DNA of 64,000 bases, from assembly GCA_947044405.1 (NCBI GenBank), contig CAMRHE010000077.1, positions 6,291,501 to 6,355,500 of the forward strand. The letters are read 5' to 3'. Source of the DNA: Leptodactylus fallax. Lineage: Eukaryota > Chordata > Amphibia > Anura > Leptodactylidae. Positions 20,311-32,694 of this stretch are shown one piece after another (the first letter of the stretch is position 1; every line of letters begins with the position of its first letter). A program made the translations under genes and the position numbers. Under the pieces are notes generated by a model. It was not told where the DNA came from. It did not search any database and saw nothing but the letters and a program-made list of their open reading frames with translations.

Positions 20311-23300
20311 ACACTAAGCGCAAATTCCATTACAGATCCTCTATCAAGCTGAAAATTAATATCCAACAAATACCTACTGTATATGTTGAAGAGTAGTCTT
20401 TTGTGGGCCTCAGAAGACATACACCAGCGCCAAAGATGTGCCACATTATCACAGTGGAATGAATGGTGAAAGTGAGAGTGGTCTTTCCAAGAGCCATGAC
20501 TTTTACAAAAGGGCATAGCTATGAATGTGGGGAAATTTATCAAAATGGCCCAGATTTACTAATAGTTATACAGTGCAAACTTAGACAGGCGGTCTGAAAA
20601 TACACCAATGCTGCAAAGATACGCCAGTGTCTAGTCTTAACCACAACAGTACATCTGGGCCAAAGTATTCCTTGGGCCACAATGATGCTCATCCAGAGAA
20701 AACGGCAAATATAATACGGGGGAAACAGTGAGATTAATGTGCATAATAGTTTACCAAATACCATAGCATATTCAACAACTTACGACTCCTAAAATCTGAG
20801 CACCCATTATTATCTGGTAGCCTGGCAACTCAGTCCTCCAACATAGAACCCTTACATGAGGGGAAATTCCTAATCCATGCCTCGGTGGGTCCATAGACAG
20901 AAGTGCTGGTAGCACTGCTCATGAATGCCATGTAAGCACATGGAGATGGCATGTATAAAGAGACCATATATAAAAGGTAAGTTATTTATGCCACACAGTA
21001 AATGACGCAAACTTTAAAAGAAAAAAACAATGGTAGAAGGGGTTAATAAGAGTTACGCAATAAGCTTTATCTATACCAAAAATTTTGCCATTCTAAAATA
21101 GAACTTGTACCACAGAAAAAAAAAACCCCTAAAAAACCCCAAAAGAAAAATAAGAAATTTAAATAGTATGAAAAGCAATAATAAAAAATAAAAAAAATAA
21201 AAAGGATTATTCCCATCTTCGCTAATCGTGGCTGACACATGAATAATTGGATGCAAGTTCCGACCAACAGGTATTTAGGTTGTTTTGGTAGCGGCCCTTC
21301 ACCCCTATAGGTGTGTACAGCAGAACTACTCCGTTCTCGTAAATCCTTCCCCAGTGGTCGGGACTTGTGTCCAGTTATTTCTGTCTCGGACATGATTAGC
21401 TGAGATGGGAATAACTCTGTAAAGCAGTATCTACCTATTACAAACTGATTTCCCTGTTCTTAGGATAGGACATCATTTTTATATCGGTGGGGGCCCAACT
21501 GTCGGGAACTTTGCAGATCAGCTTTTTAATGGACTCAGAATTGTTCACCTGTTGGGTGCTGCAATGATTACTAACCATATGTTTAGTGGCTCTGGTTATC
21601 AGTACTATAGTGGTGTTTCATGAACTTGAATGGAACACCTCTGCAGTACCCATAACCATCCTTACTAAAAGTACAGCATAAGAGTGGCAGGTAAACAATG
21701 CTAGGACCTGCGCGCTCCAGTACACAGGTGATCTGTGGGGGTTCTGACAGTCAGACCACTGACAATCTAAAATTGATGGCCTATCTTAACAAGTTTTATG
21801 TATTTTTACTTAAAAAAAAAATCCTCCTGTGATAACACAAGCTGAATTTATCTGGGCCTGCTAAGACTCTAAGGCTATATTCACATGACTATGGATAACT
21901 ATAGAAAATTGACAAGAGGATTCCTCAATAGACTTGAGTCTGTTGGTGGATCAGTGAAAATGTACAGAAATAGTACATGAGAATAGACACAGTGAAATGA
22001 ATGTGTTCTATAAGAGAACCATCACACAGCCATTTTTTTAACCTTTGTGTGAATATAGCCTTACATGGAGATAGAAGCCTGTCATCTATGAGGAAAATAT
22101 TGCAGCAATGTCTGACAAACCTCGACACATAGGGCATGTGTGAGGGGACGATGGAGACAAGGAGAGGTGATACATTCTTTTCTTCTTTTTGATGAGAGCT
22201 GGTATCCAGGGAAATGTTGGGAGTTGTAGTTCTCTTCTTGTACCCCCTCCCTACAATACCCTCTGATGGCTCATAATAACATTTTAGACATGGCTGGGAG
22301 TTGTTTCTACCTTTTATGCTCCATCTTCAATTTTATCTAAAAAAAATAGCACAATTGTTTATTTTATTTCACCAGCAACAAAATACCATCAGTGGATCAC
22401 CCTGTGAAGGGCTATCCCAGGATCACCTCTCTGAAAATGGTCTTTTATAGGGGTGGTCCTCTAAATTGAAAAAAAATATACAGAATATGTGATAAAGTGT
22501 CAGAAAGCATGTATAGCCTCCCAAAATCCTCAAATAATGGTGAAAGAACCAAAAATCTGGAATTTTACCTTTAAGCCTATTACACAGCCCCGGCCCTAGA
22601 CTGGGATTAATAAAACAGCCATAGTACTGTACTCTGGTCACTCCAACCCATACACATAACCATAGGGGAATCAACTCTCAGTCCCCTTGTGACCTACATA
22701 TTTCCTAATTTCCTAGATGGTCTCAGAGGCATAACAAAACTCCTGGGCCCCAATGCCAAATCTGTAATTTGGCCCCTACCTACCTTGGTATCTTTGGGGA
22801 CCTCTCAAGGTCCAGGGTCCAGAAGCAACTGCTACTTTTTACCCCCTATAGCTAGTCCAAAGCATGATATCCCAAGCTAGTCCAAAGCTTGATTTTGGTC
22901 CTCAGAATGACTATCCCTCTAATTGTTGCATAGCTCCCCTCAGTGGCAGATTGCATTGACTATGACATGGACTCTCCACTCCAGTGTGACACTGATGGTT
23001 TTTTCTCCTGATGTCTCTTACAGGTCTCCTGTTCTTGCTTGTTTCAGTCCATTGATGCAGCACTGCACTGACCTGTGTCCACATTGGTCTTGCAGTATAT
23101 GTAAATCTGATGTGTGGTCTTTCCAAATGGGTTTACACTGAATAATTGGCTCAAAAAATGGTCTTTGGTTGGATAAGGGGTTAGTCTGTTTATAGAGAGA
23201 CAGGATATATAGGGTAAAATGAGAGAAAAATCGGTCACTGAAAAAAATCAATGTTTAAGAGTGACAGTCTTCTCCAAGGAGTAGTCTTCTGAAGAGGTTT

Positions 23301-24165
23301 CACTGTATTCCCTTAAGAAAAAAAAATAAAGACTCCTGACAACCACAGTACAAGTCAGTGGGATCCTCCATGATCGTTTTACAGAACTGACTAGTTACAT
23401 CCATTAAGGCTTCTGTTATTACAGGGGCCATAGGCTCTATTCACAACATGTTTTAGGGTATGTCATTAAGATACATGGTACCTGTTACATTGCATACTGT
23501 GGTAAAAAAAATGTATATATCATGTTATGAGTTATGTGTCATTTCTTTATAGTTATGGTTTTTTTTTTTTCAATCATGGTGGTAGTTAGTAGATTGGTTT
23601 TTGTGTACTTGTCTATGCTAGAGTTTTACTGTTTCAGTAATTCACATTTCAATCCACAAACCAGGAGACAGGTAGTTCATAAGCCCCAGGAAGAACATTC
23701 AATACATGGTGATCATAGCAGACGTTGCGACACTGAATCATTTGAGAGTTTGCTGATCAAAAGCCCTACATTTCAAACAGAAAGAAATTATGACAGCCCA
23801 GTCACAGGTGGGTTAAGGAAGTAGGTTGGAGTGAGGGGTCCATAAAAAGCCATGAGACACAGTACCTCTTGATTCTTGGAGTCACAAAATAGCGTGGGGT
23901 CAGTCCCTGTCTTCCTTCTGTGGCGATCCAACCACCAGACTTAAATAGGTCTGTACTTTATTTCCCATTTTTATTTTTACATTGTATGTGTCTTTTAGTT
24001 ATTCCATCTTTTTTTAAGGACTGTACTCTTTCTGTGTGTACTAAATCTAAAATGTGATAAGATTGTCCTTTGGCTCTAAAAGCCCTCACAAGTCTAAAGA
24101 GAGTAAATATTGCTTAGTGTGTGCTAGTTATGTGTGGTGTAGGTATATTATTGTGTCGTCTACAC
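20311..24165. other. Intergenic, repeat relics
   Basis: Includes a GGCCCAGATTTACTAATAG relic (~20548-20650) and a degenerate copy of the 18530 family (~21460-21800). GGGAGTTGTAGTTCT text lies near 22219, and an AGAGGCATAACAAAACTCCT relic at ~22725-22880 has a small local duplication CAAGCTAGTCCAAAGC. No coding region recognised. Confidence 0.45.
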
Positions 24166-24771
24166 TTAAGGAGGACTTTTCATGTCCTCAGGCACATGTG
24201 GTTTTACATACCGCTAGAAAGCCGACAGCGCGCTGAATTCAGTGCACTGCTTTCCCGCTATGTGCCCCGGGGCTGGAGATATCGGCGGTGTAAGCTTCAC
24301 GGTTTACTGTCAGAAGGGTGTTCCTGACAGTCTAGCTGCGCTGTGAGGAACGCCCTCCCTGACAGTTCTCGTTCATAGACTTGTACTGGGGGGGGGGGGG
24401 GGGGGGTCGTTCCTCACAGCTGAGCGTCATCGCTGGGCTGTAAGGAACGCCCCCTCTCTCTGTACTCGTCTATACCGCTGTACTGTCAGAGGGGGCGTTC
24501 CTTACCACCCAGTGATGATGCTGAGCTGTAAGGAATGCTCCCCCCAGTACAAGTCTATAGGCGTGTACTATCAGGGAGGACGTTCCTCACAGCGCAGCTC
24601 GACTGTCAGGAACGCCCTTCTGACAGTAAACCGTGAAACTTACAACGCCGATATCTCCAGCCCCGGGGCACATACCGGGAAAGCCAGCAGTTCCCTGAAT
24701 TCAGCATGCTGTCGGCTTTCTAGCGGTATGTAAAACCACATGTGCCTGAGGACGTGAAAGGTCCTCTTTAA
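24166..24771. mobile_element. TTAA-flanked foldback element (~606 bp)
   Basis: Bounded by TTAA at 24166-24169 and 24768-24771. The ends are near-perfect inverted repeats: left GGAGGACTTTTCATGTCC then TCAGGCACATGTGG, with the right end the inverse. The inverted symmetry continues inward through TACATACCGCTAGAAAGCC, GGAGATATC and a string of CTGTGAGGAACGCC-like units to a G19 run at 24388-24406. TTAA target sites are typical of piggyBac-type transposition; no transposase is present. Confidence 0.8.
24388..24406. repeat. G19 run inside the foldback element
   Basis: Nineteen G after TTGTACT. At the equivalent right-arm site (24541-24552) the sequence is CCCCCCAGTACAAG, so the left run is an expansion of an ancestral six-G stretch or a homopolymer error. 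Confidence 0.85.
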
Positions 24772-25969
24772 GTGGCGAGTGGTGGCAGCTCTGGTTGAAC
24801 ATCTGTGTAACCTAGTATGACAGGTGAGCTGGAAAGGACTGTGGAAGCGGAGTACCCCTTTTTATGATCACGTGTGTGTGTGGAGGTGTAAGGTGCACAG
24901 AGACTCCACAGAATTGGTATACAGTGAGTAGGATATACCTGATGTGAGACCCCAATTCCATGACACATACCAGTATAGCTGCACATGTATAGCGTATCTA
25001 CTTTACTGTCATTGTGAAAAGGACTTACTTTAACATATGCGTTTTGTAGCATACAAGCTTACATGATCATTGCAGGCAATCATAGCAATTGGCTGTTGCG
25101 GTCACATGTGCATTTCAGTCTGTCATCTGGAACAGGAAGCAGAGACTGGAGACCACCGGAAAAACTGTGCTGAAGCTGTGTGGGATTGAACAAGTGAGTT
25201 ATATTATTGGGAGGTTGGGTGTGGGCTCCCATGTAGGGGCACCATTTTAGATTTCGTCTCAGTTGGCAGAACTAGAATTGACCCTGCAAAGGACGGACAA
25301 TGACTAGAGAGATGACTTGAAGCTTCTGTGCTCTAGTGAAAAAATTGTTAAAGGGCCTGCTAAGTTCCATTAACATTATTGGAATCTCAATGTGCAGCAG
25401 AGGGATATTAGGACCTCTTTAGGCTGCAGGACTCAACTTCATAGTCACCTCTGCTACCTCTATAGCTATACCCCTGGTTGTGCCTGCGATTGCCACAGTT
25501 TCTCTGTACTGATATTTATATAATAGTACTACTTAAAAGCAGAACTGCTGACTGTTTCATTAACACCCAATGCACAATGGACTTGTCTTGTAGCATTAGC
25601 CTCAAAGACCTCAGATTAATGAATCTTCGAGAAACACTTAAACTTTGTCCAAACTTTTTCGACATCAAGTGAATTAATGACTTCTGTTTACTTCAAAAAT
25701 ATTTCATCTTAAACTTCTACTTCTTTCTTTCCTTCTTTCATCCTCAGTAAGTTTTTCATCTAAACCTTGCAGACTGTCTCTTATGCTATGCTGTACATAT
25801 TACAACATAAAGATATTTCTGTAGTGGGTATTCATAGAAATATCAACAAGGCACCATACAAGAGACAGAAAATAGTGCTGCTGAAATAATGAGCCTCCCA
25901 AAACATGTTTTGAGACTCTTTCTGAACACCAAATGAGAGAGGATGAGATCCTTGTTCCGAGCTCCAAGC
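24772..25969. other. Intergenic, nothing recognised
   Basis: Mixed unique-looking sequence. A CTACCTCTATAGCTATACCCC motif (25451-25471) resembles the end motif shared by the minisatellite-bearing elements at 33330 and 56285. Confidence 0.45.
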
Positions 25970-26400
25970 AGCTGCTGTCGGCCCTTGAACTGCTCAGTAG
26001 TCCTCTCTGATAATGGAAGCTGATATTATACCGAGGACAATCCAAGCTCTGAATAAAGCTAATGTTCTCTAATTACACCCCAAAGTGCTATCACTCGGCA
26101 GACTGTGCCAGATACCCACAGCTGCAGGTGCCAGGCTCTAACACAATCAGCCAGATAAAGCTTCCTAATTACACCCGACATTACGTTGCTGCTAATGGGA
26201 TGCCATTGACTCAGATCACTTGTTCTGTGTTTCCCTGCTTTGTTTCTCGGCTATATGCTACTTGCCTGTGAGCTTCGCCAGCCTGTATCCTGCTCTCTTA
26301 CACAAAGAGAATTTGTTCTGCAAACCTAGCAGGGCATGAAATGCAGCTGAAGACAGGCTTACGCCACTTGGAGCCAGTTCACCCCTGAAAGAATAGCCTG
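25970..26400. promoter_or_regulatory. Candidate conserved noncoding region
   Basis: Non-repetitive, higher-complexity block with paired CTAATTACACCC motifs (26075-26086 and 26166-26177). It also has a TGACTCAG AP-1-like site (~26209) and CAGCTG E-boxes (26119-26124 and 26344-26349). Composition differs from the AT-rich or repeat-rich surroundings. Regulatory role is an inference. Confidence 0.3.
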
Positions 26401-27690
26401 GTTTTTCAACCTGTCATGAGGATGGTGTGATACATGTTAATCAATGTGTCCCAAAATTTACTGTAGAATGAATTTTCCTGTGTTCTAATAATCACAGTGG
26501 GTTTGCCATAGGATTTACTAAGGTTGCAAGCACAGCCAGGCACCCATGTTAGAAGGGCCCATGGCCCATCACCTTACCAACTCCTTTAAATCTTATTCAA
26601 TGTGATGTCTTCAAGAATGGTAACACAACATCACTAGAAACTGGATGGTGGATGCAGGATTCTGATATTTTTGCTATAAAATTTATTGGCTACAAGCTAG
26701 TCATTGGTGTTCAAGGGGTAAGGCAGCACACAGTCTGATGGATATGCATAGTTGCAACCCTTGAATACAGTATGGGCACTGTTGAAGTGTAGGCCACATA
26801 CTATAAGTGATGTAGCCACATTGGTGCAGTCCGATTCTTGTCAGTCCTTGTTTGTGAAGATTAAAAAAGGATAATGTTCACTAAAAATGATACTTATTCT
26901 AAGTAGTTGATTGCTCACCTAATAAAAATAATTTTTAAAAGTTTTTCCAAGTTCTAACTTTTTTTTTGCATCTATTAACCTATACTCATTACAAATAGTA
27001 ACGTTGAAAAACACTTATATGTACAATAGAGCCCCCTTGCTAAGTTTCAACCGCACTTCAAATGACAAGTGGTGTAAAGTGGTGATATCTTGTATACTGA
27101 TCACATGGGCATGGAACTGAAAATTACTGGCCAGTATACAGGAAGGAACTAGTCTTGCGGTGGTGACAGCTTGTGGATTGTTTCTCTGTAGGGTAACAAG
27201 CTTTTTGGGTTCCTACTTTACTCAGTTGGGTCCACACATGCATTGTTAATTCCCAAATTCTTGCTTTCTTGTCTAATATGCGCAGAATCTAAGGAATAAA
27301 TTAGCCCATATTGTTGCCCACTGGAATCGGTAGCATACATTTGACAAGCAGTGGGGCAACAGTCCACTGGAGTCTGCTGTATAAATTTGACAATCAGGAG
27401 GCTCGAACAACTCAATAGATACTAGGCAACAATTCAGGGCAGGGCAAATGGAGAAAATAGTTTTTGTTGCCATATTTTGGAGCTTTTTTTCTAGAGTCTC
27501 TATGTGTTATATACTGTGTTTAAAGCAATGTTTGAGTTTTATGTTTTTTTTTTTCTGGTATCTTCAAAAACTCATTTAAGTGCAGCATTCTCGAGAAAAA
27601 GATGGCGTCCAGTATTCTCCCCTTGAGACCAGTCTCAAGAGAGATGCATATAGAGTCTTAACTTTGTCTATAGTATGCAGTCTTTCTTTT
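26401..27690. other. Intergenic, nothing recognised
   Basis: AT-rich sequence with short open frames on the minus strand (27218-27473) that overlap in two frames and match nothing known. No element recognised. Confidence 0.45.
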
Positions 27691-27694
27691 GTCT

Positions 27695-28010
27695 TCAGAA
27701 CAGACCTCTAGGTAAAATCTAACCTCAGTCCAGACCCCCTTAAAATGTTGAACATTAATGTGAAACAGACACCAAATTCCAAAGTTTAATTTAAGACCTT
27801 TGACCAGACCTGTAAATAATTTCAGACCTCAAATTAGGCTCCTAAATTGTAGACAGACCAAAGACTGGACCCCAAAATTATTTCAGAAGACCTCAGACCA
27901 GCCCCCTAAATAAATACAGATTCTTGACCCCAAAATTCACTCACATAGCACACTCAAAACTATTTAGACACCAGACCAGCCCAGTGTTAGGATCCAATGC
28001 AGCTGCCCCA
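27695..28010. repeat. Degenerate ~30-bp tandem repeat (CAGACC array)
   Basis: CAGACC recurs roughly every 25-40 bp (CAGACCTC, CCAGACCCCC, CCAGACCTGTAAATAATTTC, CAGACCTCAAATT and others), with AAATTATTTCAGA-type linkers. An old, diverged minisatellite. Confidence 0.6.
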
Positions 28011-28424
28011 GACCTCCATAGCAAAACGTTGTACCCTTCATTGTTTACAGAGCTGCAGTGGCTTGTCTGTATGTCAGGCAGATCTTATTCACTAAAATTT
28101 ATGGTACTGTGCCTGGGCTACACTAGGTCCTTCATACTGATCAAAGAAGGTCCCTTGGGTTAGACCCCCACTCATTGAATACTGATGACATATACTTAAA
28201 GTGCCCCTCTCTTTCACAATAAAACATCACAATAAGTGCATAATGCATAGTTAATAGACTTGCTGCCCTCTTTTTTTAATCTTCCTGATGTGATACTTTC
28301 ATTTCCCAGTTCCCTCTATGTTGCTGTAAAATGGCCTTAACAGAACAAAAACCCTCCAATTTACATAAAAAAATTTCATAATAAATGCATTACACTAAAA
28401 AATAAAATCCCAATTTTTCAGACT

Positions 28425-28530
28425 GCGACATGTACATTGTGCTGTGGTAGTCTAAGACACTACTCAATGCTCTCAGCTGGTCCATACAAGAGCAGAAGGG
28501 AGTGTCTCAGACTACCAAAGCACAGCGTAC
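28425..28530. repeat. Imperfect foldback (~32-bp arms)
   Basis: GTACATTGTGCTGTGGTAGT at the left is the near inverse of ACTACCAAAGCACAGCGTAC at the right, with AAGACACT / AGTGTCTC extending the stem. Probably a small MITE. Confidence 0.6.
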
Positions 28531-28779
28531 ATATGGTAGCCTGATAGGCTGCTGGCCTTTGTACAGTGAATGGAAATAGGAATCAGAAGGACTGAAAGAT
28601 TTAAAAGGAATGCACAAAGAATTTAATGAGTTTCTTGTGAAATTTTCGTTGCAATCTGTAGGGTTATATTAAGGATGTTATGAATGGCAGAAATACCCAC
28701 TTAAATGGAAGAGATGTATATGTGATTTCTGGGATGAGGTAACACCCTACTAGATAGCAAAAGTTTAAGGCCCCATGGG

Positions 28780-28970
28780 TTGAAAAACGAATGTTTAATG
28801 GACATTTATTTTTACATCTGTCCATTTTTAGAAAAATTGAGTCAATTGATACATAGACATCAGTTATTTTTAACCTGACTAGCCTGACAAGTCTATGGTT
28901 TTTAAGATTTTTTTTGGGTGATGTTTCAGTTTTACTAATGTTAAAAATGCATATGTAAATTGGTCCAAAA

Positions 28971-29010
<40 letters not shown>

Positions 29011-29155
29011 TAGATCAATAAAGTTCATGCATTTTTTTCACTGACAGCTAAAAACTGAAGCAAAACGGACATAAAAAACTGAAACACAGCCAGAAAACTA
29101 AAAAAAAAAAATGACATGCTGATGGAAAATTGATATTAAAAACTGACAGTTACTT
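28780..29155. repeat. Interspersed repeat, GTTAAAAACTGAC family
   Basis: Ends GATATTAAAAACTGACAGTT like the copy at 3690-4100. It is interrupted by A22 plus (TA)12 at 28967-29012. Confidence 0.5.
28967..29012. repeat. A-run and (TA)n microsatellite
   Basis: About 22 A followed by about 12 TA units. Confidence 0.95.
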
Positions 29156-29391
29156 TAAGCTTTAAAGCTTCATACAGTACAAAATAGCCGTGAAAAGGGG
29201 ATATCTTTAATGGCCGTTTTGCATCCAAGGGGCATCTGTTTTTAGGGATCCTTCATAGATTTGAGTCTATTGAGGGATCAGTGAAAATGGGTAAAAATAG
29301 AACACAACCTATTTTTTGACAGTTCGTCATGTGAAAAAACCTCATTCACATAAATTGAATTTATTGCAGTGTGAATATAGCTTAAAGGGGT

Positions 29392-29680
29392 TGTCCAGGA
29401 TATACAGTTTTGAGCAAGGAGGCTGGGCAAGGTGTAAAAAAAAAAAAAAAAATACATACTCATCTGTCCCCGATGCTCTGGTGTCTCCTACTGTGGTCTG
29501 GTCCTGCTGTTTCCAGGGTCTTGTTCCGGACATGGGATGTTACAGATGACTTACGTGAGTGACGTCTCACTTCCTTTCCTTAGGACGCTGTGGCCAATCA
29601 GGTGAAGACTTTGGCACCAGAGTATCGGGCACAGGTGAGTATGGTTGTTTAAAACTGTATATCCTGGACAACCCCTTTAA
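29392..29680. mobile_element. TTAA-flanked MITE, perfect 30-bp TIRs (289 bp)
   Basis: TTAA at 29392-29395 and 29677-29680. The termini AAAGGGGTTGTCCAGGATAT + ACAGTTTT are exactly inverted at the right end. The inside is unique, with an A17 run, and has no coding capacity. The TTAA duplication points to piggyBac-type mobilisation. Related but diverged ends occur at 32850 (TTAAATGGGTTGTCCAG), 33961 and 34200. Confidence 0.88.
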
Positions 29681-29689
29681 GACTTTAGG

Positions 29690-29990
29690 CCCTATTCAAC
29701 CGACAGAGTGAATGCAACATCAGTGAAAAACAGCTGTGAATGCCCGTTTTGAAGACCGATATGAATTTGTTTTGCATCCATCCTGTTCTTCCATTTTTGA
29801 CGGCCAAGTATCATCTGTTTTGCATCTGTTTTGCATCCACTGATCCATTTTTAATGGGCGGATACAGTTAAAAAACGGATCCATTGATTTGGTCCATGTG
29901 TCCATCAAAATGGACTAAGATGGAGCATGTCCATTTTTCAACTGACCACTTTTTCTGTCTATTAAAAAAACGGACATGTGAATATGGTCA
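29690..29990. repeat. Interspersed repeat, GTTAAAAACGGATCC variant
   Basis: Repeating phrases TTTTGCATCTGTTTTGCATC, CAGTTAAAAAACGGATCC and AAAACGGACATGTGAATA place it in the same family as 3690-4100 and 54770-55015. Confidence 0.45.
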
Positions 29991-31325
29991 TTCACTCTCA
30001 TTGTTTTTAAAACATTCCTTATTGGGATAAATACTTTAAGTGAAATAAGAAATTTACTGACTTGTCAGTGATCAAACTTATTGTGGGGAAATTTTAAAAT
30101 GGAAAATTATTAAATGGGAGTGAAATGGAATGGTCAGTGACCATGTAGGAGTTAAAACAATTCTTTATGTAGATAGCACACAAAAACTTTATCGCACTGG
30201 AACAGCTATAGCCTCCTTGGCCTCCTGCCTGTTAGATGTTCTTTGAGTAGATTTGAGAACCACTAAATTAAGGCAAGTGCCGATCGATTTGTTTTCATGG
30301 TTTATTTTTACAGCAAACAGCAGAATGCACACTTCTGTTCTTCCCTGGTATAAGGAACTAAATTTTAAAGTTGTGTTAGAGAAGGTGTTGTGCTCTTATT
30401 AACGTCTCTTAGCTGAAAAACAATATAAACTATCATTGTCAGTTTTATCCCTTGAAAATCCTCTTTTCCCAGCAACTGATTACTGAAATGACTGACGCTC
30501 ATACATATTAGTTTAACACACTGTTATTAAATCAAAAGCTCAACTCCATTCCAACAACATTGTGCTGGCTTACTTGTATGTAATACCGTCTTCAAGATGT
30601 ACCGTATTAGGTTTTGTTATGTATTGCAGGTTACTTTTTCAATAGTTCGTACAAAGCACTAGAGGTGGAAGACTCAGTTCACCTTAGTTGAGATTTATAG
30701 TGAGTCAGAAGGAATACCTCAAATTTACCTTCAAAATCATTACAAAACTGGCCATTGTTGGCCGGCAAGGTTTTGGCTGAATGCAGTAGCGAAACGTGTG
30801 AATGTGCAATCACTGAAAATGTGGTACGACGGCAACATGTGAATACATGTGATAACCCAGTGAGCCATTGACCTGCGGACTGGAACCCTGTTGGTGAAGT
30901 GTAGTCATGCCAGACAAAGGACCAACAGACGTTCTTATAAACTGAACCAAGTTTTGAGTTTTGAGTCTTGAGAGAAGCAAGACAAGTAGTCAACAGGTAA
31001 TGTGGAGTATACTCAGCCCTCAGAACGCCAGAGGGCTTTGGTCCTATTGTCATGAACAGCTTATCAAGAATGGGAGCCTGAGGGGGATGGAGTGTAAGGA
31101 AAACAAAACCCTGTTTGATGCACTGGGGGTAGTTGATGCACAAGGCTTGGGGGGTAACCGCTTATGTGAAAAAACTGACTGAGCATCAGCTGAACAACAA
31201 AGTTCAGAGCAGTCTAGAGTGGAGTCCAAGACTAGGATAGTGTGTAATGGACTATTGGAACCCAGTGCTCAGTGGAGCGGCCGCCATCCGCCGGCCGTAA
31301 TTGCACGGCGGATGTCGGGAAGGAG
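29991..31325. other. Intergenic, nothing recognised
   Basis: Mostly unique AT-rich sequence. The 154-codon minus-strand frame at 30679-31143 has no recognisable domain, and its DNA has no codon-like constraint I can see. A GCGGCCGCCATCCGCCGGCC GC-rich patch lies at 31277-31296. Confidence 0.4.
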
Positions 31326-31334
31326 TTAAACCCA

Positions 31335-31455
31335 ACTGTAGCTAGGGCTTATTTTTGGAGTACGGCTTATATTTCAAGCCTACTCCAAAAAACCTGGATA
31401 ATCTAGCTAGGGATTATTTTCGGAGTAGGACTTATTTTTGGAGAAACACAGTATG
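31335..31455. repeat. Small repeat with GGCTTATTTTTGGAGTA units
   Basis: GGCTTATTTTTGGAGTACGG, GGATTATTTTCGGAGTAGG and GGACTTATTTTTGGAG form a short inverted and tandem structure ending GAAACACAGTA. A dispersed vertebrate repeat-like unit, class not assigned. Confidence 0.5.
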
Positions 31456-31625
31456 TCCATTATATATTATTTGTATTTATAGGTCTTTTTTTGTGGTTGC
31501 AGGTGACCAGGTGAGAGGACTCCTTTCTTTCTTGATACCTTTACAATTGAGAGTAAGCTGGCACATTTGCAAAATATTTGTCCTACTCTGCCTGACTCGC
31601 TTTTGGTGAACATAAGGGGAAGTTA

Positions 31626-32100
31626 CACTATATCGACAAAAGTATAGAGACACCTACATATTACACCTGCAGGAGCTATATAGACATCCCATTGGAGTTG
31701 GTCTCCCCTTTTGCAGTTAAAACAGCTCACACTCTTCTTCAAATGCTTTCTCCAAGATTTTGGAGATTATCTGTGGAAATTTTTGCCCCTTCACCCAAAA
31801 CTGAATTTCTGACAGACAGACAGACAGACAGTAGTGTTGGAACAGAGGGCTTAGGTCACAATCTCCATTTAATCTCATCCAAAAGTTGTTCGATAGGGTT
31901 GAAGCCAGGACTCTGTGCAGTTATCTTCTTTCACAACAAACTCATCCATATATGCCTATATGGACCTTGCTTTATGCACAGAGACAACGCTATGCTGGAA
32001 CAGAAAAGGGCCTTCCCCAGAATTGGAAGCATACAATTATCCAAAATGTCTTAGTGCACTCAAGCATTAAAGAAATATTTCCATCTCAAGGATCCTGTCT
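31626..32100 (-). mobile_element. Truncated Tc1-like transposon (third family)
   Basis: Begins after a TA with CACTATATCGACAAAAGTAT then AGAGACACC, a Tc1-type terminal repeat. It continues with sequence matching the antisense of a Tc1 transposase C-terminal region: GTTCGATAGGGTTGAAGCCA is antisense to the NPIE-type motif, followed by GCTGGAACAGAAAAGGGCCT. A GACA microsatellite (31812-31831) has expanded inside it. The other half is missing. Confidence 0.75.
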
Positions 32101-32109
32101 AAACTGCTA

Positions 32110-32694
32110 GCTTATGTAGAGTTTTTCTAAGTACATTGCCTCAGAAATGTTGCTTTGTTTCCCCTTTAGCCCTCCAGGGGGCCCCCACACAGCTACAGGG
32201 TGTTGCTGACGCTATTCAGCGCAGCGTACGGGATCCCAAGGCTGAAGGAAGAAGTAGAGGAAGCCATGGGCAGGAGTGGAGATTGATAAGTAGTGCTTCG
32301 GCACTGAGAGTTTTTGTTGGACGAAACTCGCGAGATTTGTCTTATGAGGTTTGCCTGGCAATTCTGTTCTGAAGAGGTCCGACATGGAACTCCTATTGTT
32401 ATACTATGGGGTCTCTTCAGACCCCAGAGTATAATGAGTGGAGGCCCAGAAGAGGTGAGTAAAAATAACAATGTTACTCACCTTTCTTGGGTTCCAGTAT
32501 GGGTGTTTGGGTCTCCTGAATTACGTCAGAGACCGCTGAGGCTTATGATGGATCATGGGTCATGCTGACACAGAATGATGCCGGTGTAACCTTCATGATC
32601 TCAGCAGTCTATGATGACACTCAGGAGGCCTGAAGACCTGTGCCAGAGCCCAGGAGAGGGGAGTAAAATTGTTGTTAGTTATGTTTGTCACCTC
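32110..32694. other. Intergenic, GC-richer, nothing recognised
   Basis: Contains inverted text around CTATTGTTATACTATGGGGTC / GACCCCAGAGTATAATGAG (32393-32433), suggesting another foldback remnant. No gene. Confidence 0.4.

Noticed and set aside
30679..31143. 154-codon minus-strand open frame
   Set aside because: No recognisable domain, no splice context and ordinary composition; chance open frame in unique intergenic DNA.
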